Assembly: GCF_014137995.1 (NCBI RefSeq)
Contig: NZ_JACGWV010000001.1
Coordinates: forward strand, 2,170,001 to 2,234,000
Direction of reading: 5' to 3'
Length of the DNA stretch: 64,000 bases
Source of the DNA: Promicromonospora sukumoe
GTDB taxonomy: Bacteria; Actinomycetota; Actinomycetes; Actinomycetales; Cellulomonadaceae
Numbering within the stretch: position 1 is the first letter of the stretch; each line of letters begins with the position of its first letter. Both the position numbers and the translations under genes were made by a program. Below, in pieces: positions 44,634 to 52,162 of this stretch. The notes under the pieces are model-generated. The model was not told the DNA's origin. It saw only the letters and a program-made list of their open reading frames with translations, and did no database searches.

Positions 44634-45665
44634 TCAGTCGAAGGCGGCCGCCAGCGGGTGGGACCGGATGGCGGCGGCCAGCTCGCCCTCGATGCGGTCG
44701 AGGTAGACGCCGGTGGTGGCGATGGACGCGTGCCCGAGGAGCTCGGCGACCACCTTGACGTCCCAGCCGTCGGCGACCAGCAGGGTCGCGGTGGTGTGCC
44801 GCAGGGCGTGCGGGGTGGCCTCACGCTGGTAAGGAGCGGGCATGCGGCGCACGGCACGGGCCAGCAGGGCGCGGATCGCCTGGGTGTCGATGCGCCGGCC
44901 CCGCCAGGACAGCAGCAGGGCGCGCTGCGCGTCGTCGTCCCGGGGGCGCTTGGCGGCCAGGGTGGGCCGCAGGTGCGTGAGGTAGTCGTCCAGGGCGCGG
45001 GCCAGCGGCGGGGACAGGGTCACCGTGCGGGTGCTGCCGCCCTTGCCGCGGATGCGCCACGTGGTGCGCTCCGGCTCACGGGCGACGTCGTCCACGTCCG
45101 TGCGGGCCAGCTCCGAGACCCGCGGGCCCAGGACCAGCAGCAGGGCGACCACCAGCCGGTCCCGTAGCGCGAGGTCCTGGTCCGTGCGCGCGGGGGTGTC
45201 CGACGCCGGGGAGGTCAGCAGACTGCGCGCCGCACCCGCCGACAGCGCCGTCCGGGCCGTACGCAGGGTGCCGCGCACCTTCGCGGGCGGCGCGGCCCAC
45301 TGCATCGGGTCGGCCTGCACCCAGCACTCCCGCGCCGCGTACGCGAAGAACCGCGTCACCGACTGTCGGAACCGGTTGACCGTCGCCGTGCTGCGCCCGG
45401 GGCCGGGCTTGCGGTCCGGGTCCGTGTAGCGGGCGTCGGGCGCGGACTGGTACCGCACCAGCACGGTGTCGACGTCCCCGCCCGTCACGTCGTCCAGGAT
45501 GCGCTCGCGGCCCGTCAGCCGCCCGAACTCCGTCACGTCACGCGTGTAGCTGCGCGCGGTGGCGGGGGACAGGACCCCACGGATCGTCTCGACCTCGACC
45601 GCGGCCAGGTAACGGCGGGCGGCTTCGTCGACGGTGATGCGCTCGAGGCGCGGAGGAGCGACCAT
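44634..45665 (-). CDS. Tyrosine recombinase / phage-type integrase
   Basis: 343 aa. A SAM-like core-binding domain (about residues 18-110) precedes the catalytic domain with Arg in LGPRVSELARTDVDDV, the Lys in RGKGGSTRTVTL, HxxR in TPHALRHTTATLLVADG, the second His in LLGHASIATTG and the Tyr in VYLDRIEGEL. All six catalytic positions are present. It resembles XerC/XerD but stands alone with no phage genes; it may be an orphan site-specific recombinase or a relic of an element. Confidence 0.87.
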   Translation of the reverse strand: MVAPPRLERITVDEAARRYLAAVEVETIRGVLSPATARSYTRDVTEFGRLTGRERILDDVTGGDVDTVLVRYQSAPDARYTDPDRKPGPGRSTATVNRFRQSVTRFFAYAARECWVQADPMQWAAPPAKVRGTLRTARTALSAGAARSLLTSPASDTPARTDQDLALRDRLVVALLLVLGPRVSELARTDVDDVAREPERTTWRIRGKGGSTRTVTLSPPLARALDDYLTHLRPTLAAKRPRDDDAQRALLLSWRGRRIDTQAIRALLARAVRRMPAPYQREATPHALRHTTATLLVADGWDVKVVAELLGHASIATTGVYLDRIEGELAAAIRSHPLAAAFD

Positions 45666-45700
45666 GACCGTCACCCTAGACGGGGCCACTGACACTCCCG

Positions 45701-45714
45701 ATATGCCGGAATAT
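45701..45714. promoter_or_regulatory. AT-rich palindrome between the integrase and LLM genes
   Basis: ATATGCCGGAATAT is a near-perfect palindrome in the only AT-rich patch of the divergent gap, 36 bp before the integrase start. It could be an operator for the recombinase gene. Confidence 0.35.
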
Positions 45715-45839
45715 GGCGCTGACCTGCGACGGAGCACGTCGGGTGCGCGGTCGCGGCTTCGCCCACCGGCGAATGCGCTGGCGGCCGCCGGGGGCCGAGG
45801 GTTACCTGGACAGGAGACAAGCCCAGGACGGAGACACCC

Positions 45840-46742
45840 ATGACCGCCAGCACCCCGTTCCGCTTCGGCGTCGTCGCCACCCCCGCACGCACGGGCACCG
45901 CCTGGCTGGACCACGCACGACACGTGGAGAGCCTCGGCTTCGACACCCTCGTCGCACCCGACAGCATCGCCCACGGCCTGTCCGTGCTGCCCCTGCTCGC
46001 CGCGGCCGCCACCGTCACCACCCGCCTGCACCTGGGCACCTACGTCCTCGCCAACGACTTCCGCCACCCCGTGCTCGTCGCCAAGGACGCCGTCACCCTC
46101 GCCGTCCTGTCCGACGGGCGCTTCGAGCTCGGCATCGGCGCCGGCCACCCCGGCACCGGCCCCGACGACGCCATGATCGGACGCACGTTCGACCGCCCCG
46201 GCGTCCGCGTCTCCCGCCTGGCCGAGTCCGTCGACATCATCCGCCGCCTCCTCGCCGGCCAGGCCGTCACCACCACGGGGGAGCACTACACCACCACCGA
46301 CGCCTCCGTGCTCCCGCACGGCACCGACCTGCCCCACGTACCGCTCCTCATCGGCGCCGGCGGCCCCCGCATGCTCACCCTCGCCGCACAGCACGCCGAC
46401 ACCGTCGCCCTCGGCATCCCGCTCGACGCCGACGCACCCACCGCCACCGCACTCGTCACGCTCCTGCACGACGCCGCCACCACCGCCGGCCGGGACGCAC
46501 CCGTCGAGCTCAACATCAACCTCATGGCCGTCGGCGACGCCGTACCCCGCTACCTCGCCGACCGCATCGACCCCGCGGCGCTCGCGGCCAGGGGAGCGGT
46601 GTCCGTGGTCAGCGGGTCGCCGCAGGAGATGGCCGACCAGCTCCGGGAGCGCCGCGAGCGCCTCGGCGTCTCCTACTTCGTGGTGTCCGAGGAGCTCGTG
46701 GACGCGTTCACCCCGGTGTTGCGGCTGCTGTCGGGGGAGTGA
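45840..46742 (+). CDS. LLM-class F420- or flavin-dependent oxidoreductase
   Basis: 300-aa TIM-barrel luciferase-like protein. Features are FRFGVVATPARTG, HVESLGFDTLVAPD, TRLHLGTYVLANDFRHPVLVAKD, LSDGRFELGIGAGHPG and PHVPLLIGAGGPRMLTLAAQH. The closest type by eye is the F420-dependent TIGR03621 group; the substrate is unknown. The ATG at 45840 gives the natural start. It is followed 42 bp later by a zinc dehydrogenase. Confidence 0.85.
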   Translation: MTASTPFRFGVVATPARTGTAWLDHARHVESLGFDTLVAPDSIAHGLSVLPLLAAAATVTTRLHLGTYVLANDFRHPVLVAKDAVTLAVLSDGRFELGIGAGHPGTGPDDAMIGRTFDRPGVRVSRLAESVDIIRRLLAGQAVTTTGEHYTTTDASVLPHGTDLPHVPLLIGAGGPRMLTLAAQHADTVALGIPLDADAPTATALVTLLHDAATTAGRDAPVELNINLMAVGDAVPRYLADRIDPAALAARGAVSVVSGSPQEMADQLRERRERLGVSYFVVSEELVDAFTPVLRLLSGE

Positions 46743-46771
46743 GGGCGCCCGGGGGTGTCAGCGTCGCGTGG

Positions 46772-46777
46772 TTGAAT
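46772..46777 (+). promoter_or_regulatory. -10 element for the zinc dehydrogenase gene (leaderless)
   Basis: TTGAAT ends 7 nt before the GTG at 46784, with the usual spacing for the leaderless genes of this window. Confidence 0.4.
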
Positions 46778-46783
46778 CCGTCG

Positions 46784-47830
46784 GTGCGAGCGATCCTCTT
46801 CGACGAGTTCCAGGGCCCCACCTCCGTGCGGAAGGTCCCCGACCCGGCGGCCCCCGACGGCGGCGGCGTCGTGCGCGTGCACGCCACCGGGCTGTGCCTG
46901 AGCGACTGGCACGCGTGGGCCGGTCACGACACCGACATCCCCGCCCTGCCGCACGTCCCCGGCCACGAGCTGGCGGGCACCGTGGAGAAGGTGGGGGCGG
47001 GCGTCACCCGGTGGCGCGAGGGCGACCGGGTCACCGTGCCGTTCGTGAGCGGCTGCGGCACCTGCGAGTGGTGCCGCACCGGGCAGGCCCAGGTCTGCCC
47101 CGACCAGACGCAGCCCGGGTTCACGCACTGGGGTTCGTACGCGGAGCTGGTCGTGCTGAACGCCGCCGACGCCAACCTCGTGGCCCTGCCCGACGACGTG
47201 TCCTTCGAGGCCGCGGCGAGCCTCGGCTGCCGGTTCGCCACCGCCTACCGGGCCGTGACCGGCCGGGCGCGGGTCCAGTCAGGGGAGTGGGTGGTGGTCG
47301 TCGGTGCGGGCGGCGTCGGGCTCAGCGCCGTGATGATCGCCGTGGCGCGTGGGGCGCGCGTCGTCGCCGTCGACCGGTCCGAGGGCGCCCTGGAGGCCGC
47401 CCGCCGGGCCGGCGCCGAGCGCACCGTGCTGGCCGACGGGCTCGACGTCCCCGCCGTCGTGCACCAGGTGACCGATGGCGGTGCGCACGTCGCGGTGGAC
47501 GCCGTCGGGAGCGAGCGGACGTGCGCCGACGCGATCCTGAGCCTGCGACGCCGTGGCCGGCACGTGCAGGTCGGCCTCTTCCCGCCCGTCGACGGCGGCC
47601 CGCGCGTGCCGATGGGGCGCGTGATCGGCTGGGAGCTCGACGTGCTCGGCAGCCACGGCATGGCCGCCGTCGACTACCCGGAGATGCTCGACCTGGTGGC
47701 CTCGGGGGCATTGCGCCCGCAGGACCTGCTCGACCGGGTCGTGGGCCTGCAGGAGGCGGCGGAGCTGCTGCCGACCATGGACACCGCGCCGCGCGCCGGG
47801 ATGGTGGTGCTCGACCCAGGGCGGGACTGA
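46784..47830 (+). CDS. Zinc-dependent alcohol dehydrogenase (MDR superfamily)
   Basis: 348 aa. Catalytic zinc ligands are in LCLSDWH and VPGHELAGTVEKVG; the structural zinc site is SGCGTCEWCRTGQAQVCPDQ with four Cys. The NAD(P)-binding fold has VVVGAGGVGLSAVMIAVARG. Cys replaced by no other residue at the key positions, so it should be active. The substrate is not clear. Confidence 0.9.
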   Translation: MRAILFDEFQGPTSVRKVPDPAAPDGGGVVRVHATGLCLSDWHAWAGHDTDIPALPHVPGHELAGTVEKVGAGVTRWREGDRVTVPFVSGCGTCEWCRTGQAQVCPDQTQPGFTHWGSYAELVVLNAADANLVALPDDVSFEAAASLGCRFATAYRAVTGRARVQSGEWVVVVGAGGVGLSAVMIAVARGARVVAVDRSEGALEAARRAGAERTVLADGLDVPAVVHQVTDGGAHVAVDAVGSERTCADAILSLRRRGRHVQVGLFPPVDGGPRVPMGRVIGWELDVLGSHGMAAVDYPEMLDLVASGALRPQDLLDRVVGLQEAAELLPTMDTAPRAGMVVLDPGRD

Positions 47831-47858
47831 CGGCTCGTTTCTCCTGTCGGCTGGTTCC

Positions 47859-48455
47859 TCAGGCCGCCCAGCGCAGCAGCGCCTCCAGGGGCTCCGGTAT
47901 GCGGTCCAGGGGGAGCACCTCGGCGAGGCGCCGCCCGTAGTACTCCTTGCGGCCGGCCTTGCTGCCGAGGAACCGGTGCAGCTGCTGGGCGACGGTCCAG
48001 TCACGCTGCACCGGCTGGCCCTGGAGGCGCTCGAAGCTGCGCCGCTCGCCCTCGGCCGCGATGAGCTCGACGAACGCGTCGACGCCGACCGCCCGGATGA
48101 GCTCGTCCTCGAGGTCCCGGTCGCACCGGAAGAAGCCGTGCTCGGACAGGGGAGTGGTCGACGCCGCGGGGCGGAGCCCGACGCGGTCGAGGCCCTTGAC
48201 CACGAAGCGTTCCTCGGCGGCGTCGTACAGGCCGCCGATCCGGATGGTTCTCGTGGCGTTCGGCGGCAGGTCCACCAGGGCGACGAGGTGATGACCGATG
48301 TTGGTGATGCCGCCCATGGCGATGACCTGCACACCACGGCGGGCGAGGGGGAGGCCCTGTCGTGCGGCGAGGGCCTCGACGGCCGCGCGGTCGCTCTCGC
48401 CCTCCACGAGGACGGCTGTGCTCGTGGAGGCGGCGAGTATCCCGGCGAGGTTCAT
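47859..48455 (-). CDS. Stand-alone TOPRIM-domain protein (OLD-nuclease-like)
   Basis: 198 aa. The TOPRIM fold is shown by AVLVEGESDRAAVEALAARQ (the catalytic Glu), QVIAMGGITNIGHHLV, and the second acidic motif CDRDLEDELIRAVG (DxD). There is no ATPase domain; such stand-alone TOPRIM proteins occur in actinobacteria and are related to the nuclease half of OLD/Gabija-type proteins. The C-terminal helical part is basic. The ATG at 48455 starts right after a low-GC promoter region. Confidence 0.75.
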   Translation of the reverse strand: MNLAGILAASTSTAVLVEGESDRAAVEALAARQGLPLARRGVQVIAMGGITNIGHHLVALVDLPPNATRTIRIGGLYDAAEERFVVKGLDRVGLRPAASTTPLSEHGFFRCDRDLEDELIRAVGVDAFVELIAAEGERRSFERLQGQPVQRDWTVAQQLHRFLGSKAGRKEYYGRRLAEVLPLDRIPEPLEALLRWAA

Positions 48456-48665
48456 CGTCTCGGAGCGTATGCCCGGTAGCAGGGGAGCCGCCGCAGATTT
48501 CTCGCCTGCTACCGTGGTGATCTTACCTGGTTTTTGAAAACAGTTGTGTTGCGCTATACACAATGCTTTAGAGGTGCGGCCCGGCATCTGGGGTAGGGGT
48601 GGGGCGAGCTGAGCCAGTAGGTGCCGGTTGGGCGCTCGGGCGCCGGCCCGGTGTTCGCATGGCTT

Positions 48666-48721
48666 CGGTCGGTTGCGTCGAGACCGGTCGGTCGGTGGAC
48701 CGGTCTCGACGCAACCGACCG
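48666..48721. repeat. 24-bp perfect inverted repeat
   Basis: Arms 48666-48689 and 48698-48721 match perfectly over 24 bp with an 8-nt loop. The left arm begins CGGTCGGTTGCGTCGAGACC. It carries the same GTCGAGACC core as the REP-like element after hisE. Confidence 0.85.
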
Positions 48722-48970
48722 GTTCGGCGACGGATCTCGCATCAGGGGCGGGGCCAAGGGCTGCACAAAGCTCTGACTCAGCGGGCGGGTAGGGGTCGCG
48801 CAAGGCCATGGATCGGGCCACGCGCCAGCTCTGGGCCGGTGCACGGCGCGGCCGCCGGTGAGCCGCGTCTAGCCCCGTGTCGGACCATGCAGTTTCTGCC
48901 GGAACCAGTCAGGTCCTGGCAGCAGATGCATGGCGTAGGCCTGCGATCACCAGCCGCCTCAGCCGCTCGG

Positions 48971-49071
48971 GTCGGCAGCCTGCCGCACAGAGTCGGCAGT
49001 CCGTATTGGGGGTCGGCAGTTTGCGTCGAGGTCGGCACAGGCCTGGACCGACCTCGGTGCAGAGTGCCAAC
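48971..49071. repeat. Cluster of GTCGGCAG motifs with imperfect palindrome
   Basis: GTCGGCAG occurs at 48971, 48992 and 49012, spaced 21 and 20 bp (two DNA turns). An imperfect 24-bp palindrome follows (49012-49035 with 49048-49071). This could be an iteron-like protein-binding site or overlapping degenerate repeat elements. Confidence 0.6.
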
Positions 49072-49205
49072 TTTGCGCGGCAGACTGCCGGCCTGGACGC
49101 AGAGTGCCGCCGTCATCGGGGGACCTGTCTGCGCGTCGCCTCCACGCCGAAATGACATAATGTGCATTATCGGATCTAGCCCAGAATGGCGAGATCTCAG
49201 CATCT

Positions 49206-49330
49206 GTGCCGGTTCTGAAGCTGATTCTGTGCCGTGTGCGCACCCTGCGGGGCGCGAAGTTCGACCTCGTGGTGCTCGTGGTGATCGACGTCGAGCCGCC
49301 TGGGTGCTCCAGCCTGCAGTACGAGCGCGT
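49206..49330 (+). pseudogene. Relic of a receiver-domain gene
   Basis: The reading around 49245-49320 gives GAKFDLVVLVVIDVEPPGCS, clearly related to GAKFDLVVIDVELPGRSG in the receiver-PIG-L protein at 39.3 kb, and the DNA matches closely with an extra 9-bp tandem unit (CTCGTGGTG). Sequence before and after is unrelated. It is a short fragment of a paralogous response-regulator gene or a copied piece of that gene. Confidence 0.7.
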
Positions 49331-49527
49331 TGTGCTGTGCGTGCTCCGTGCAGCGTGGTCGGGATGTGATCGTCGTCGGGCTCCGAGCCATGCCAGCAGG
49401 CATCGCCTCGTCACTTTGACGCCCTGACGGGCTTCTGGAGGCTCCTCACCGAAGATCGGCGCTCCGACCGGCAACCCCGGCTCGCTGACATAACGGAGCC
49501 GCGCGCTCCTCCAGGCAGAATCGCCGC

Positions 49528-50535
49528 ATGACGCCTGGACCCGACGCCCGTGAACCTGATGTGGATGCGCTGGCCGACGCGCTCCGCCGTCGTCCTACCG
49601 TGCGCCTCGGCGACGGTGTGGACCCCACCTGGCGCGACGCCCTCGACGGATGGGCCCGCGCGCACGGGCTGGAGGTCACCGAGCGCGACGCGACACTCGC
49701 GATCACTACCGATCCAGGACAGGCGGGAGGCTCAGCGTGGGTCCACTCCCCCTTTGCCGGCGTCGAGCACCTGGCGCCCGCCCTGCCCGACGGCGTGCTC
49801 CTGACCCGCACCACCGGCACGATGCCAGGGCGCATCGCCGAGTACGTGCTGACCTGGGTTCTCGCGGAGCGCTGGCAGGTTGCCCGGTACCTGACGCAGT
49901 CGGCGACGGCGGCCTGGGACGCGTCGAACCCGCCCGTCGCGCCCGCGCGTGGCGAGGCCGTCGTGCTGGGCACCGGCGCCATGGGCGCGGCGATCGCCCG
50001 GTCGCTGGGCGGCCTCGGGTACCGCGTCGTCGGGCTGAGCCGGAGCGGCCGGCCCGACGACGCATTCGACGCCGCACTCCCCCTCGCCCAGGCATTCTCC
50101 GGCGAAGGCCCCGACGGAACGCGCGACGGCGCAGCACGACTCGACACGACACCGTTCGACCCGACACGTATAGATGTGCTCGTCCTCGCACTCCCCCACA
50201 CGCCACACACCGACGGCCTGGTCACGCCCGGGCTGCTGCGCGCCTTCGACGGCGTGCACCTGGTCAACATCGGCCGCGGCTCGGCCGTCCGCACGTCTAC
50301 GCTGCTGGACGCACTCGACGACGGCACGGTGCGCCACGCGACGCTGGACGTCGTCGAGCGGGAGCCGCTGGAGGCGTCGTCGCCCCTGTGGCGGCGGTCC
50401 GACGTCACCGTCACGCCGCACGTCTCCGGCCTGACCCTGCCGTCCGACGTCGTGGGCGCCCTGGACGCCGCCCTGACCGAGATCCGGGCGGGAGCCCGGC
50501 CCGCGTCGGCCGTCGCCAGGAAGCAGGGTTACTGA
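49528..50535 (+). CDS. D-isomer-specific 2-hydroxyacid dehydrogenase
   Basis: 335 aa. The NAD-binding domain has VVLGTGAMGAAIARSLGGLG, VLVLALPHTPHTDGLV and HLVNIGRGSAVRTSTLLDAL, with the catalytic Arg in the latter, Glu in LDVVEREPLE and His in TPHVSGL. The N-terminal half is shortened. It acts on a D-2-hydroxyacid or glyoxylate-like substrate not identifiable by sequence. It overlaps the opposing gene's end by 7 bp. Confidence 0.87.
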   Translation: MTPGPDAREPDVDALADALRRRPTVRLGDGVDPTWRDALDGWARAHGLEVTERDATLAITTDPGQAGGSAWVHSPFAGVEHLAPALPDGVLLTRTTGTMPGRIAEYVLTWVLAERWQVARYLTQSATAAWDASNPPVAPARGEAVVLGTGAMGAAIARSLGGLGYRVVGLSRSGRPDDAFDAALPLAQAFSGEGPDGTRDGAARLDTTPFDPTRIDVLVLALPHTPHTDGLVTPGLLRAFDGVHLVNIGRGSAVRTSTLLDALDDGTVRHATLDVVEREPLEASSPLWRRSDVTVTPHVSGLTLPSDVVGALDAALTEIRAGARPASAVARKQGY

Positions 50536-50915
50536 CCGTTGTGCTGGCCCTCCAGACCCGGGGCGAACGGCCACTCCTCGAAGGCGGCGCACAGACCGTC
50601 GACGTCGAGCTCCAGGACCCACAGGTCCCGCCACCGGTCCCCCGGCTCGAGGTACTCCACGCTCGCCCGCACCACCGCCGTCGGGCCGTCCACCGCGATG
50701 ACCTGGGCCGTCAGGGTGAACTCCTCGTCCGGACCGTCGCGGTGGCTCTCCCAGAACTCCGCGAGCGCCGGGAGCCCGGTGATGGGCTCGGCCCAGGGTG
50801 AGGTCAGGTAGGTGGCGTCGGCCGTGAAGAGCCGGTCGAGGCCGTCGGTGCCGGGTGTGCGCCAGAGTCGTTCGTAGTCGCGGATCCAGGTCTCGACGGC
50901 TTCGCGGTTGCTCAT
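50529..50915 (-). CDS. SnoaL-like / NTF2-fold protein
   Basis: 128 aa. The NTF2-like fold is visible: VETWIRDYERLWRTPGTDGL, LFTADATYLTSPWAEPITGL, FWESHRDGPDEEFTLTAQVI and WRDLWVLELDVDGLCAAFEE. Such small proteins are polyketide cyclases, isomerases or ligand binders. The role is unknown. It is followed in the same direction by no partner within 50 bp other than the MmcQ-like gene upstream. Confidence 0.75.
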   Translation of the reverse strand: MSNREAVETWIRDYERLWRTPGTDGLDRLFTADATYLTSPWAEPITGLPALAEFWESHRDGPDEEFTLTAQVIAVDGPTAVVRASVEYLEPGDRWRDLWVLELDVDGLCAAFEEWPFAPGLEGQHNGQ

Positions 50916-50928
50916 GCGTCGAGGCTAC

Positions 50929-51312
50929 TCACCCGGCGTCGGGCATGCCCGGGCGGTCGACCTGTGCGGCGAGGTGGTCGGGTGCCTGGATGCAGTAGGA
51001 GTCGGTGAGGAGCTCGGTGAGCTCGTCCCAGTCGGTGTGCTGGTCCAGGACGACGCCGACGACGTTGCTGCCCCAGTCGGCCTTGAAGTACTGGGGGCCG
51101 ATGTGCTGGAAGGCGTGGACCTCGTCGGGTTCGGCGCGGAAGGTGACGCGGACCAGGCCGTCCTCGCCGCCGAAGACGTGGGCGACGGTGGCGTCGCGGG
51201 TCTTCCAGGCGACGCCGGTCCAGGCGTCGTGCTCCCGGCACTCGGGCAGGCGTTCGAGGATCGCGGCGATCCGGTGGACGACGTCGACGGGTACGGGGGC
51301 GCGTTCGGTCAC
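50929..51312 (-). CDS. MmcQ/YjbR-family protein
   Basis: 127 aa. The family pattern is seen in VVHRIAAILERLPECREHDA, GVAWKTRDATVAHVFGG, VTFRAEPDEVHAFQHIGPQY and SNVVGVVLDQHTDWDELTEL. YjbR-type proteins have a double-wing DNA-binding fold but unknown function. The GTG at 51312 gives the family's N-terminal length. It is 14 bp upstream of the SnoaL-like gene. Confidence 0.78.
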   Translation of the reverse strand: MTERAPVPVDVVHRIAAILERLPECREHDAWTGVAWKTRDATVAHVFGGEDGLVRVTFRAEPDEVHAFQHIGPQYFKADWGSNVVGVVLDQHTDWDELTELLTDSYCIQAPDHLAAQVDRPGMPDAG

Positions 51313-51395
51313 GTGGGGAGTCTTGCACCAGCCACTGACATGCCCGCCGGTCCGCGTCCGACCAGCGTCCCGTGCGACCGCCGTCGGAGACCGGG

Positions 51396-52067
51396 TCAGA
51401 CGAGCCCGAGCTCCCGGGCCCGGACTCCTGCCTGGAAGCGTGACCCGGCGCCCAGGGCGTCCATGAGCTCGGCGACGCGGCGGCGGTAGGTGCGCACGCC
51501 GAGGCCCAGGGTGCGGGCCGCGGTCTCGTCCTTGACCCCCTGGCTCAGCAGGTCCAGGACCTGGGGTGCGAGCCGGCGGATCTCGGCGATCCGGGTGTCG
51601 TAGACGTCGAGGTCGGTGGCCGACCGCCAGGCGGCCTCGAACAGCGACGTGACGCCCTGGACGGTCTCGGGCTGGGTGATGACGCTGTAGCTGCGCTGCC
51701 CGGCGCGTACGTCGCCGGCCAGGATGACGAGGCGGCGGTCCAGGATGATCGTCTCGTTGATCTCGTCGCCCGTGATGCGGATCTGCGCGCCGTGCCGGTC
51801 GCGGTCGCGGGCCAGGCCCTGGGCGGCGACAGGGTCCAGGAGCAGGGCGGAGCGGTACACCTTGCGGATGCGGACGTCGCTGGGCCGACGCGTGCGGATC
51901 GCTTCGGCGAGCTCGCCGGACGCCTGGGCCCTGGCCCAGGTGGCGAGGTCGTTGGCGGCGCAGGCGACGTCGGTCGCGGACGCCAGCAGGTGCCCCGTGC
52001 GCTCCAGGAGCTCGCGCTCGCCGTGCACGATGGTGACCATCTCCCCCGTCTGCATGCCTTCGATCAT
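51396..52067 (-). CDS. LuxR/NarL-type HTH transcriptional regulator
   Basis: 223 aa. The N-terminal two-thirds is a sensor-like region with a helical start and SYSVITQPETVQGVTSLFEA. The C-terminus has a winged-helix/LuxR-like motif, LLSQGVKDETAARTLGLGVR, then TYRRRVAELMDALGAGSRFQ, typical of regulators near oxidoreductases. The start is uncertain: ATGs at 52067, 52055 and 52040 are all possible. It is divergent from the aldo/keto reductase gene and probably controls it. Confidence 0.78.
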   Translation of the reverse strand: MIEGMQTGEMVTIVHGERELLERTGHLLASATDVACAANDLATWARAQASGELAEAIRTRRPSDVRIRKVYRSALLLDPVAAQGLARDRDRHGAQIRITGDEINETIILDRRLVILAGDVRAGQRSYSVITQPETVQGVTSLFEAAWRSATDLDVYDTRIAEIRRLAPQVLDLLSQGVKDETAARTLGLGVRTYRRRVAELMDALGAGSRFQAGVRARELGLV

Positions 52068-52162
52068 GCCCGGCGGCACGACAGGACACCAGGCGCACCC
52101 CGGAGGCGGCAACAACCTGCCATCGCCGTGGGTTCGGGCGAGCCCGGCGGCACGCTGGCCGT

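Larger units (their letters stand above)
48456..49527. other. Gene-free accessory island of about 1.07 kb
   Basis: No credible gene fits this stretch. It has a low-GC patch (48520-48575) that is probably the TOPRIM promoter, a long palindrome at 48666-48721, a repeat cluster at 48971-49071 and a receiver-gene relic at 49206-49330. It looks like accumulated debris or an insertion hot spot between the TOPRIM gene and the dehydrogenase. Confidence 0.7.

Noticed and set aside
48971-49071. A CRISPR array from the GTCGGCAG copies
   Set aside because: The repeated unit is only 8 bp, spacers are 12-13 bp and no cas gene is in the window.
49012-49330. An insertion sequence in the gene-free island
   Set aside because: No transposase fragment and no matching terminal inverted repeats with target duplications are visible.
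44634-50535. A prophage or integrative element next to the integrase
   Set aside because: No phage structural, replication or conjugation genes, no tRNA and no clear attachment repeats are seen.
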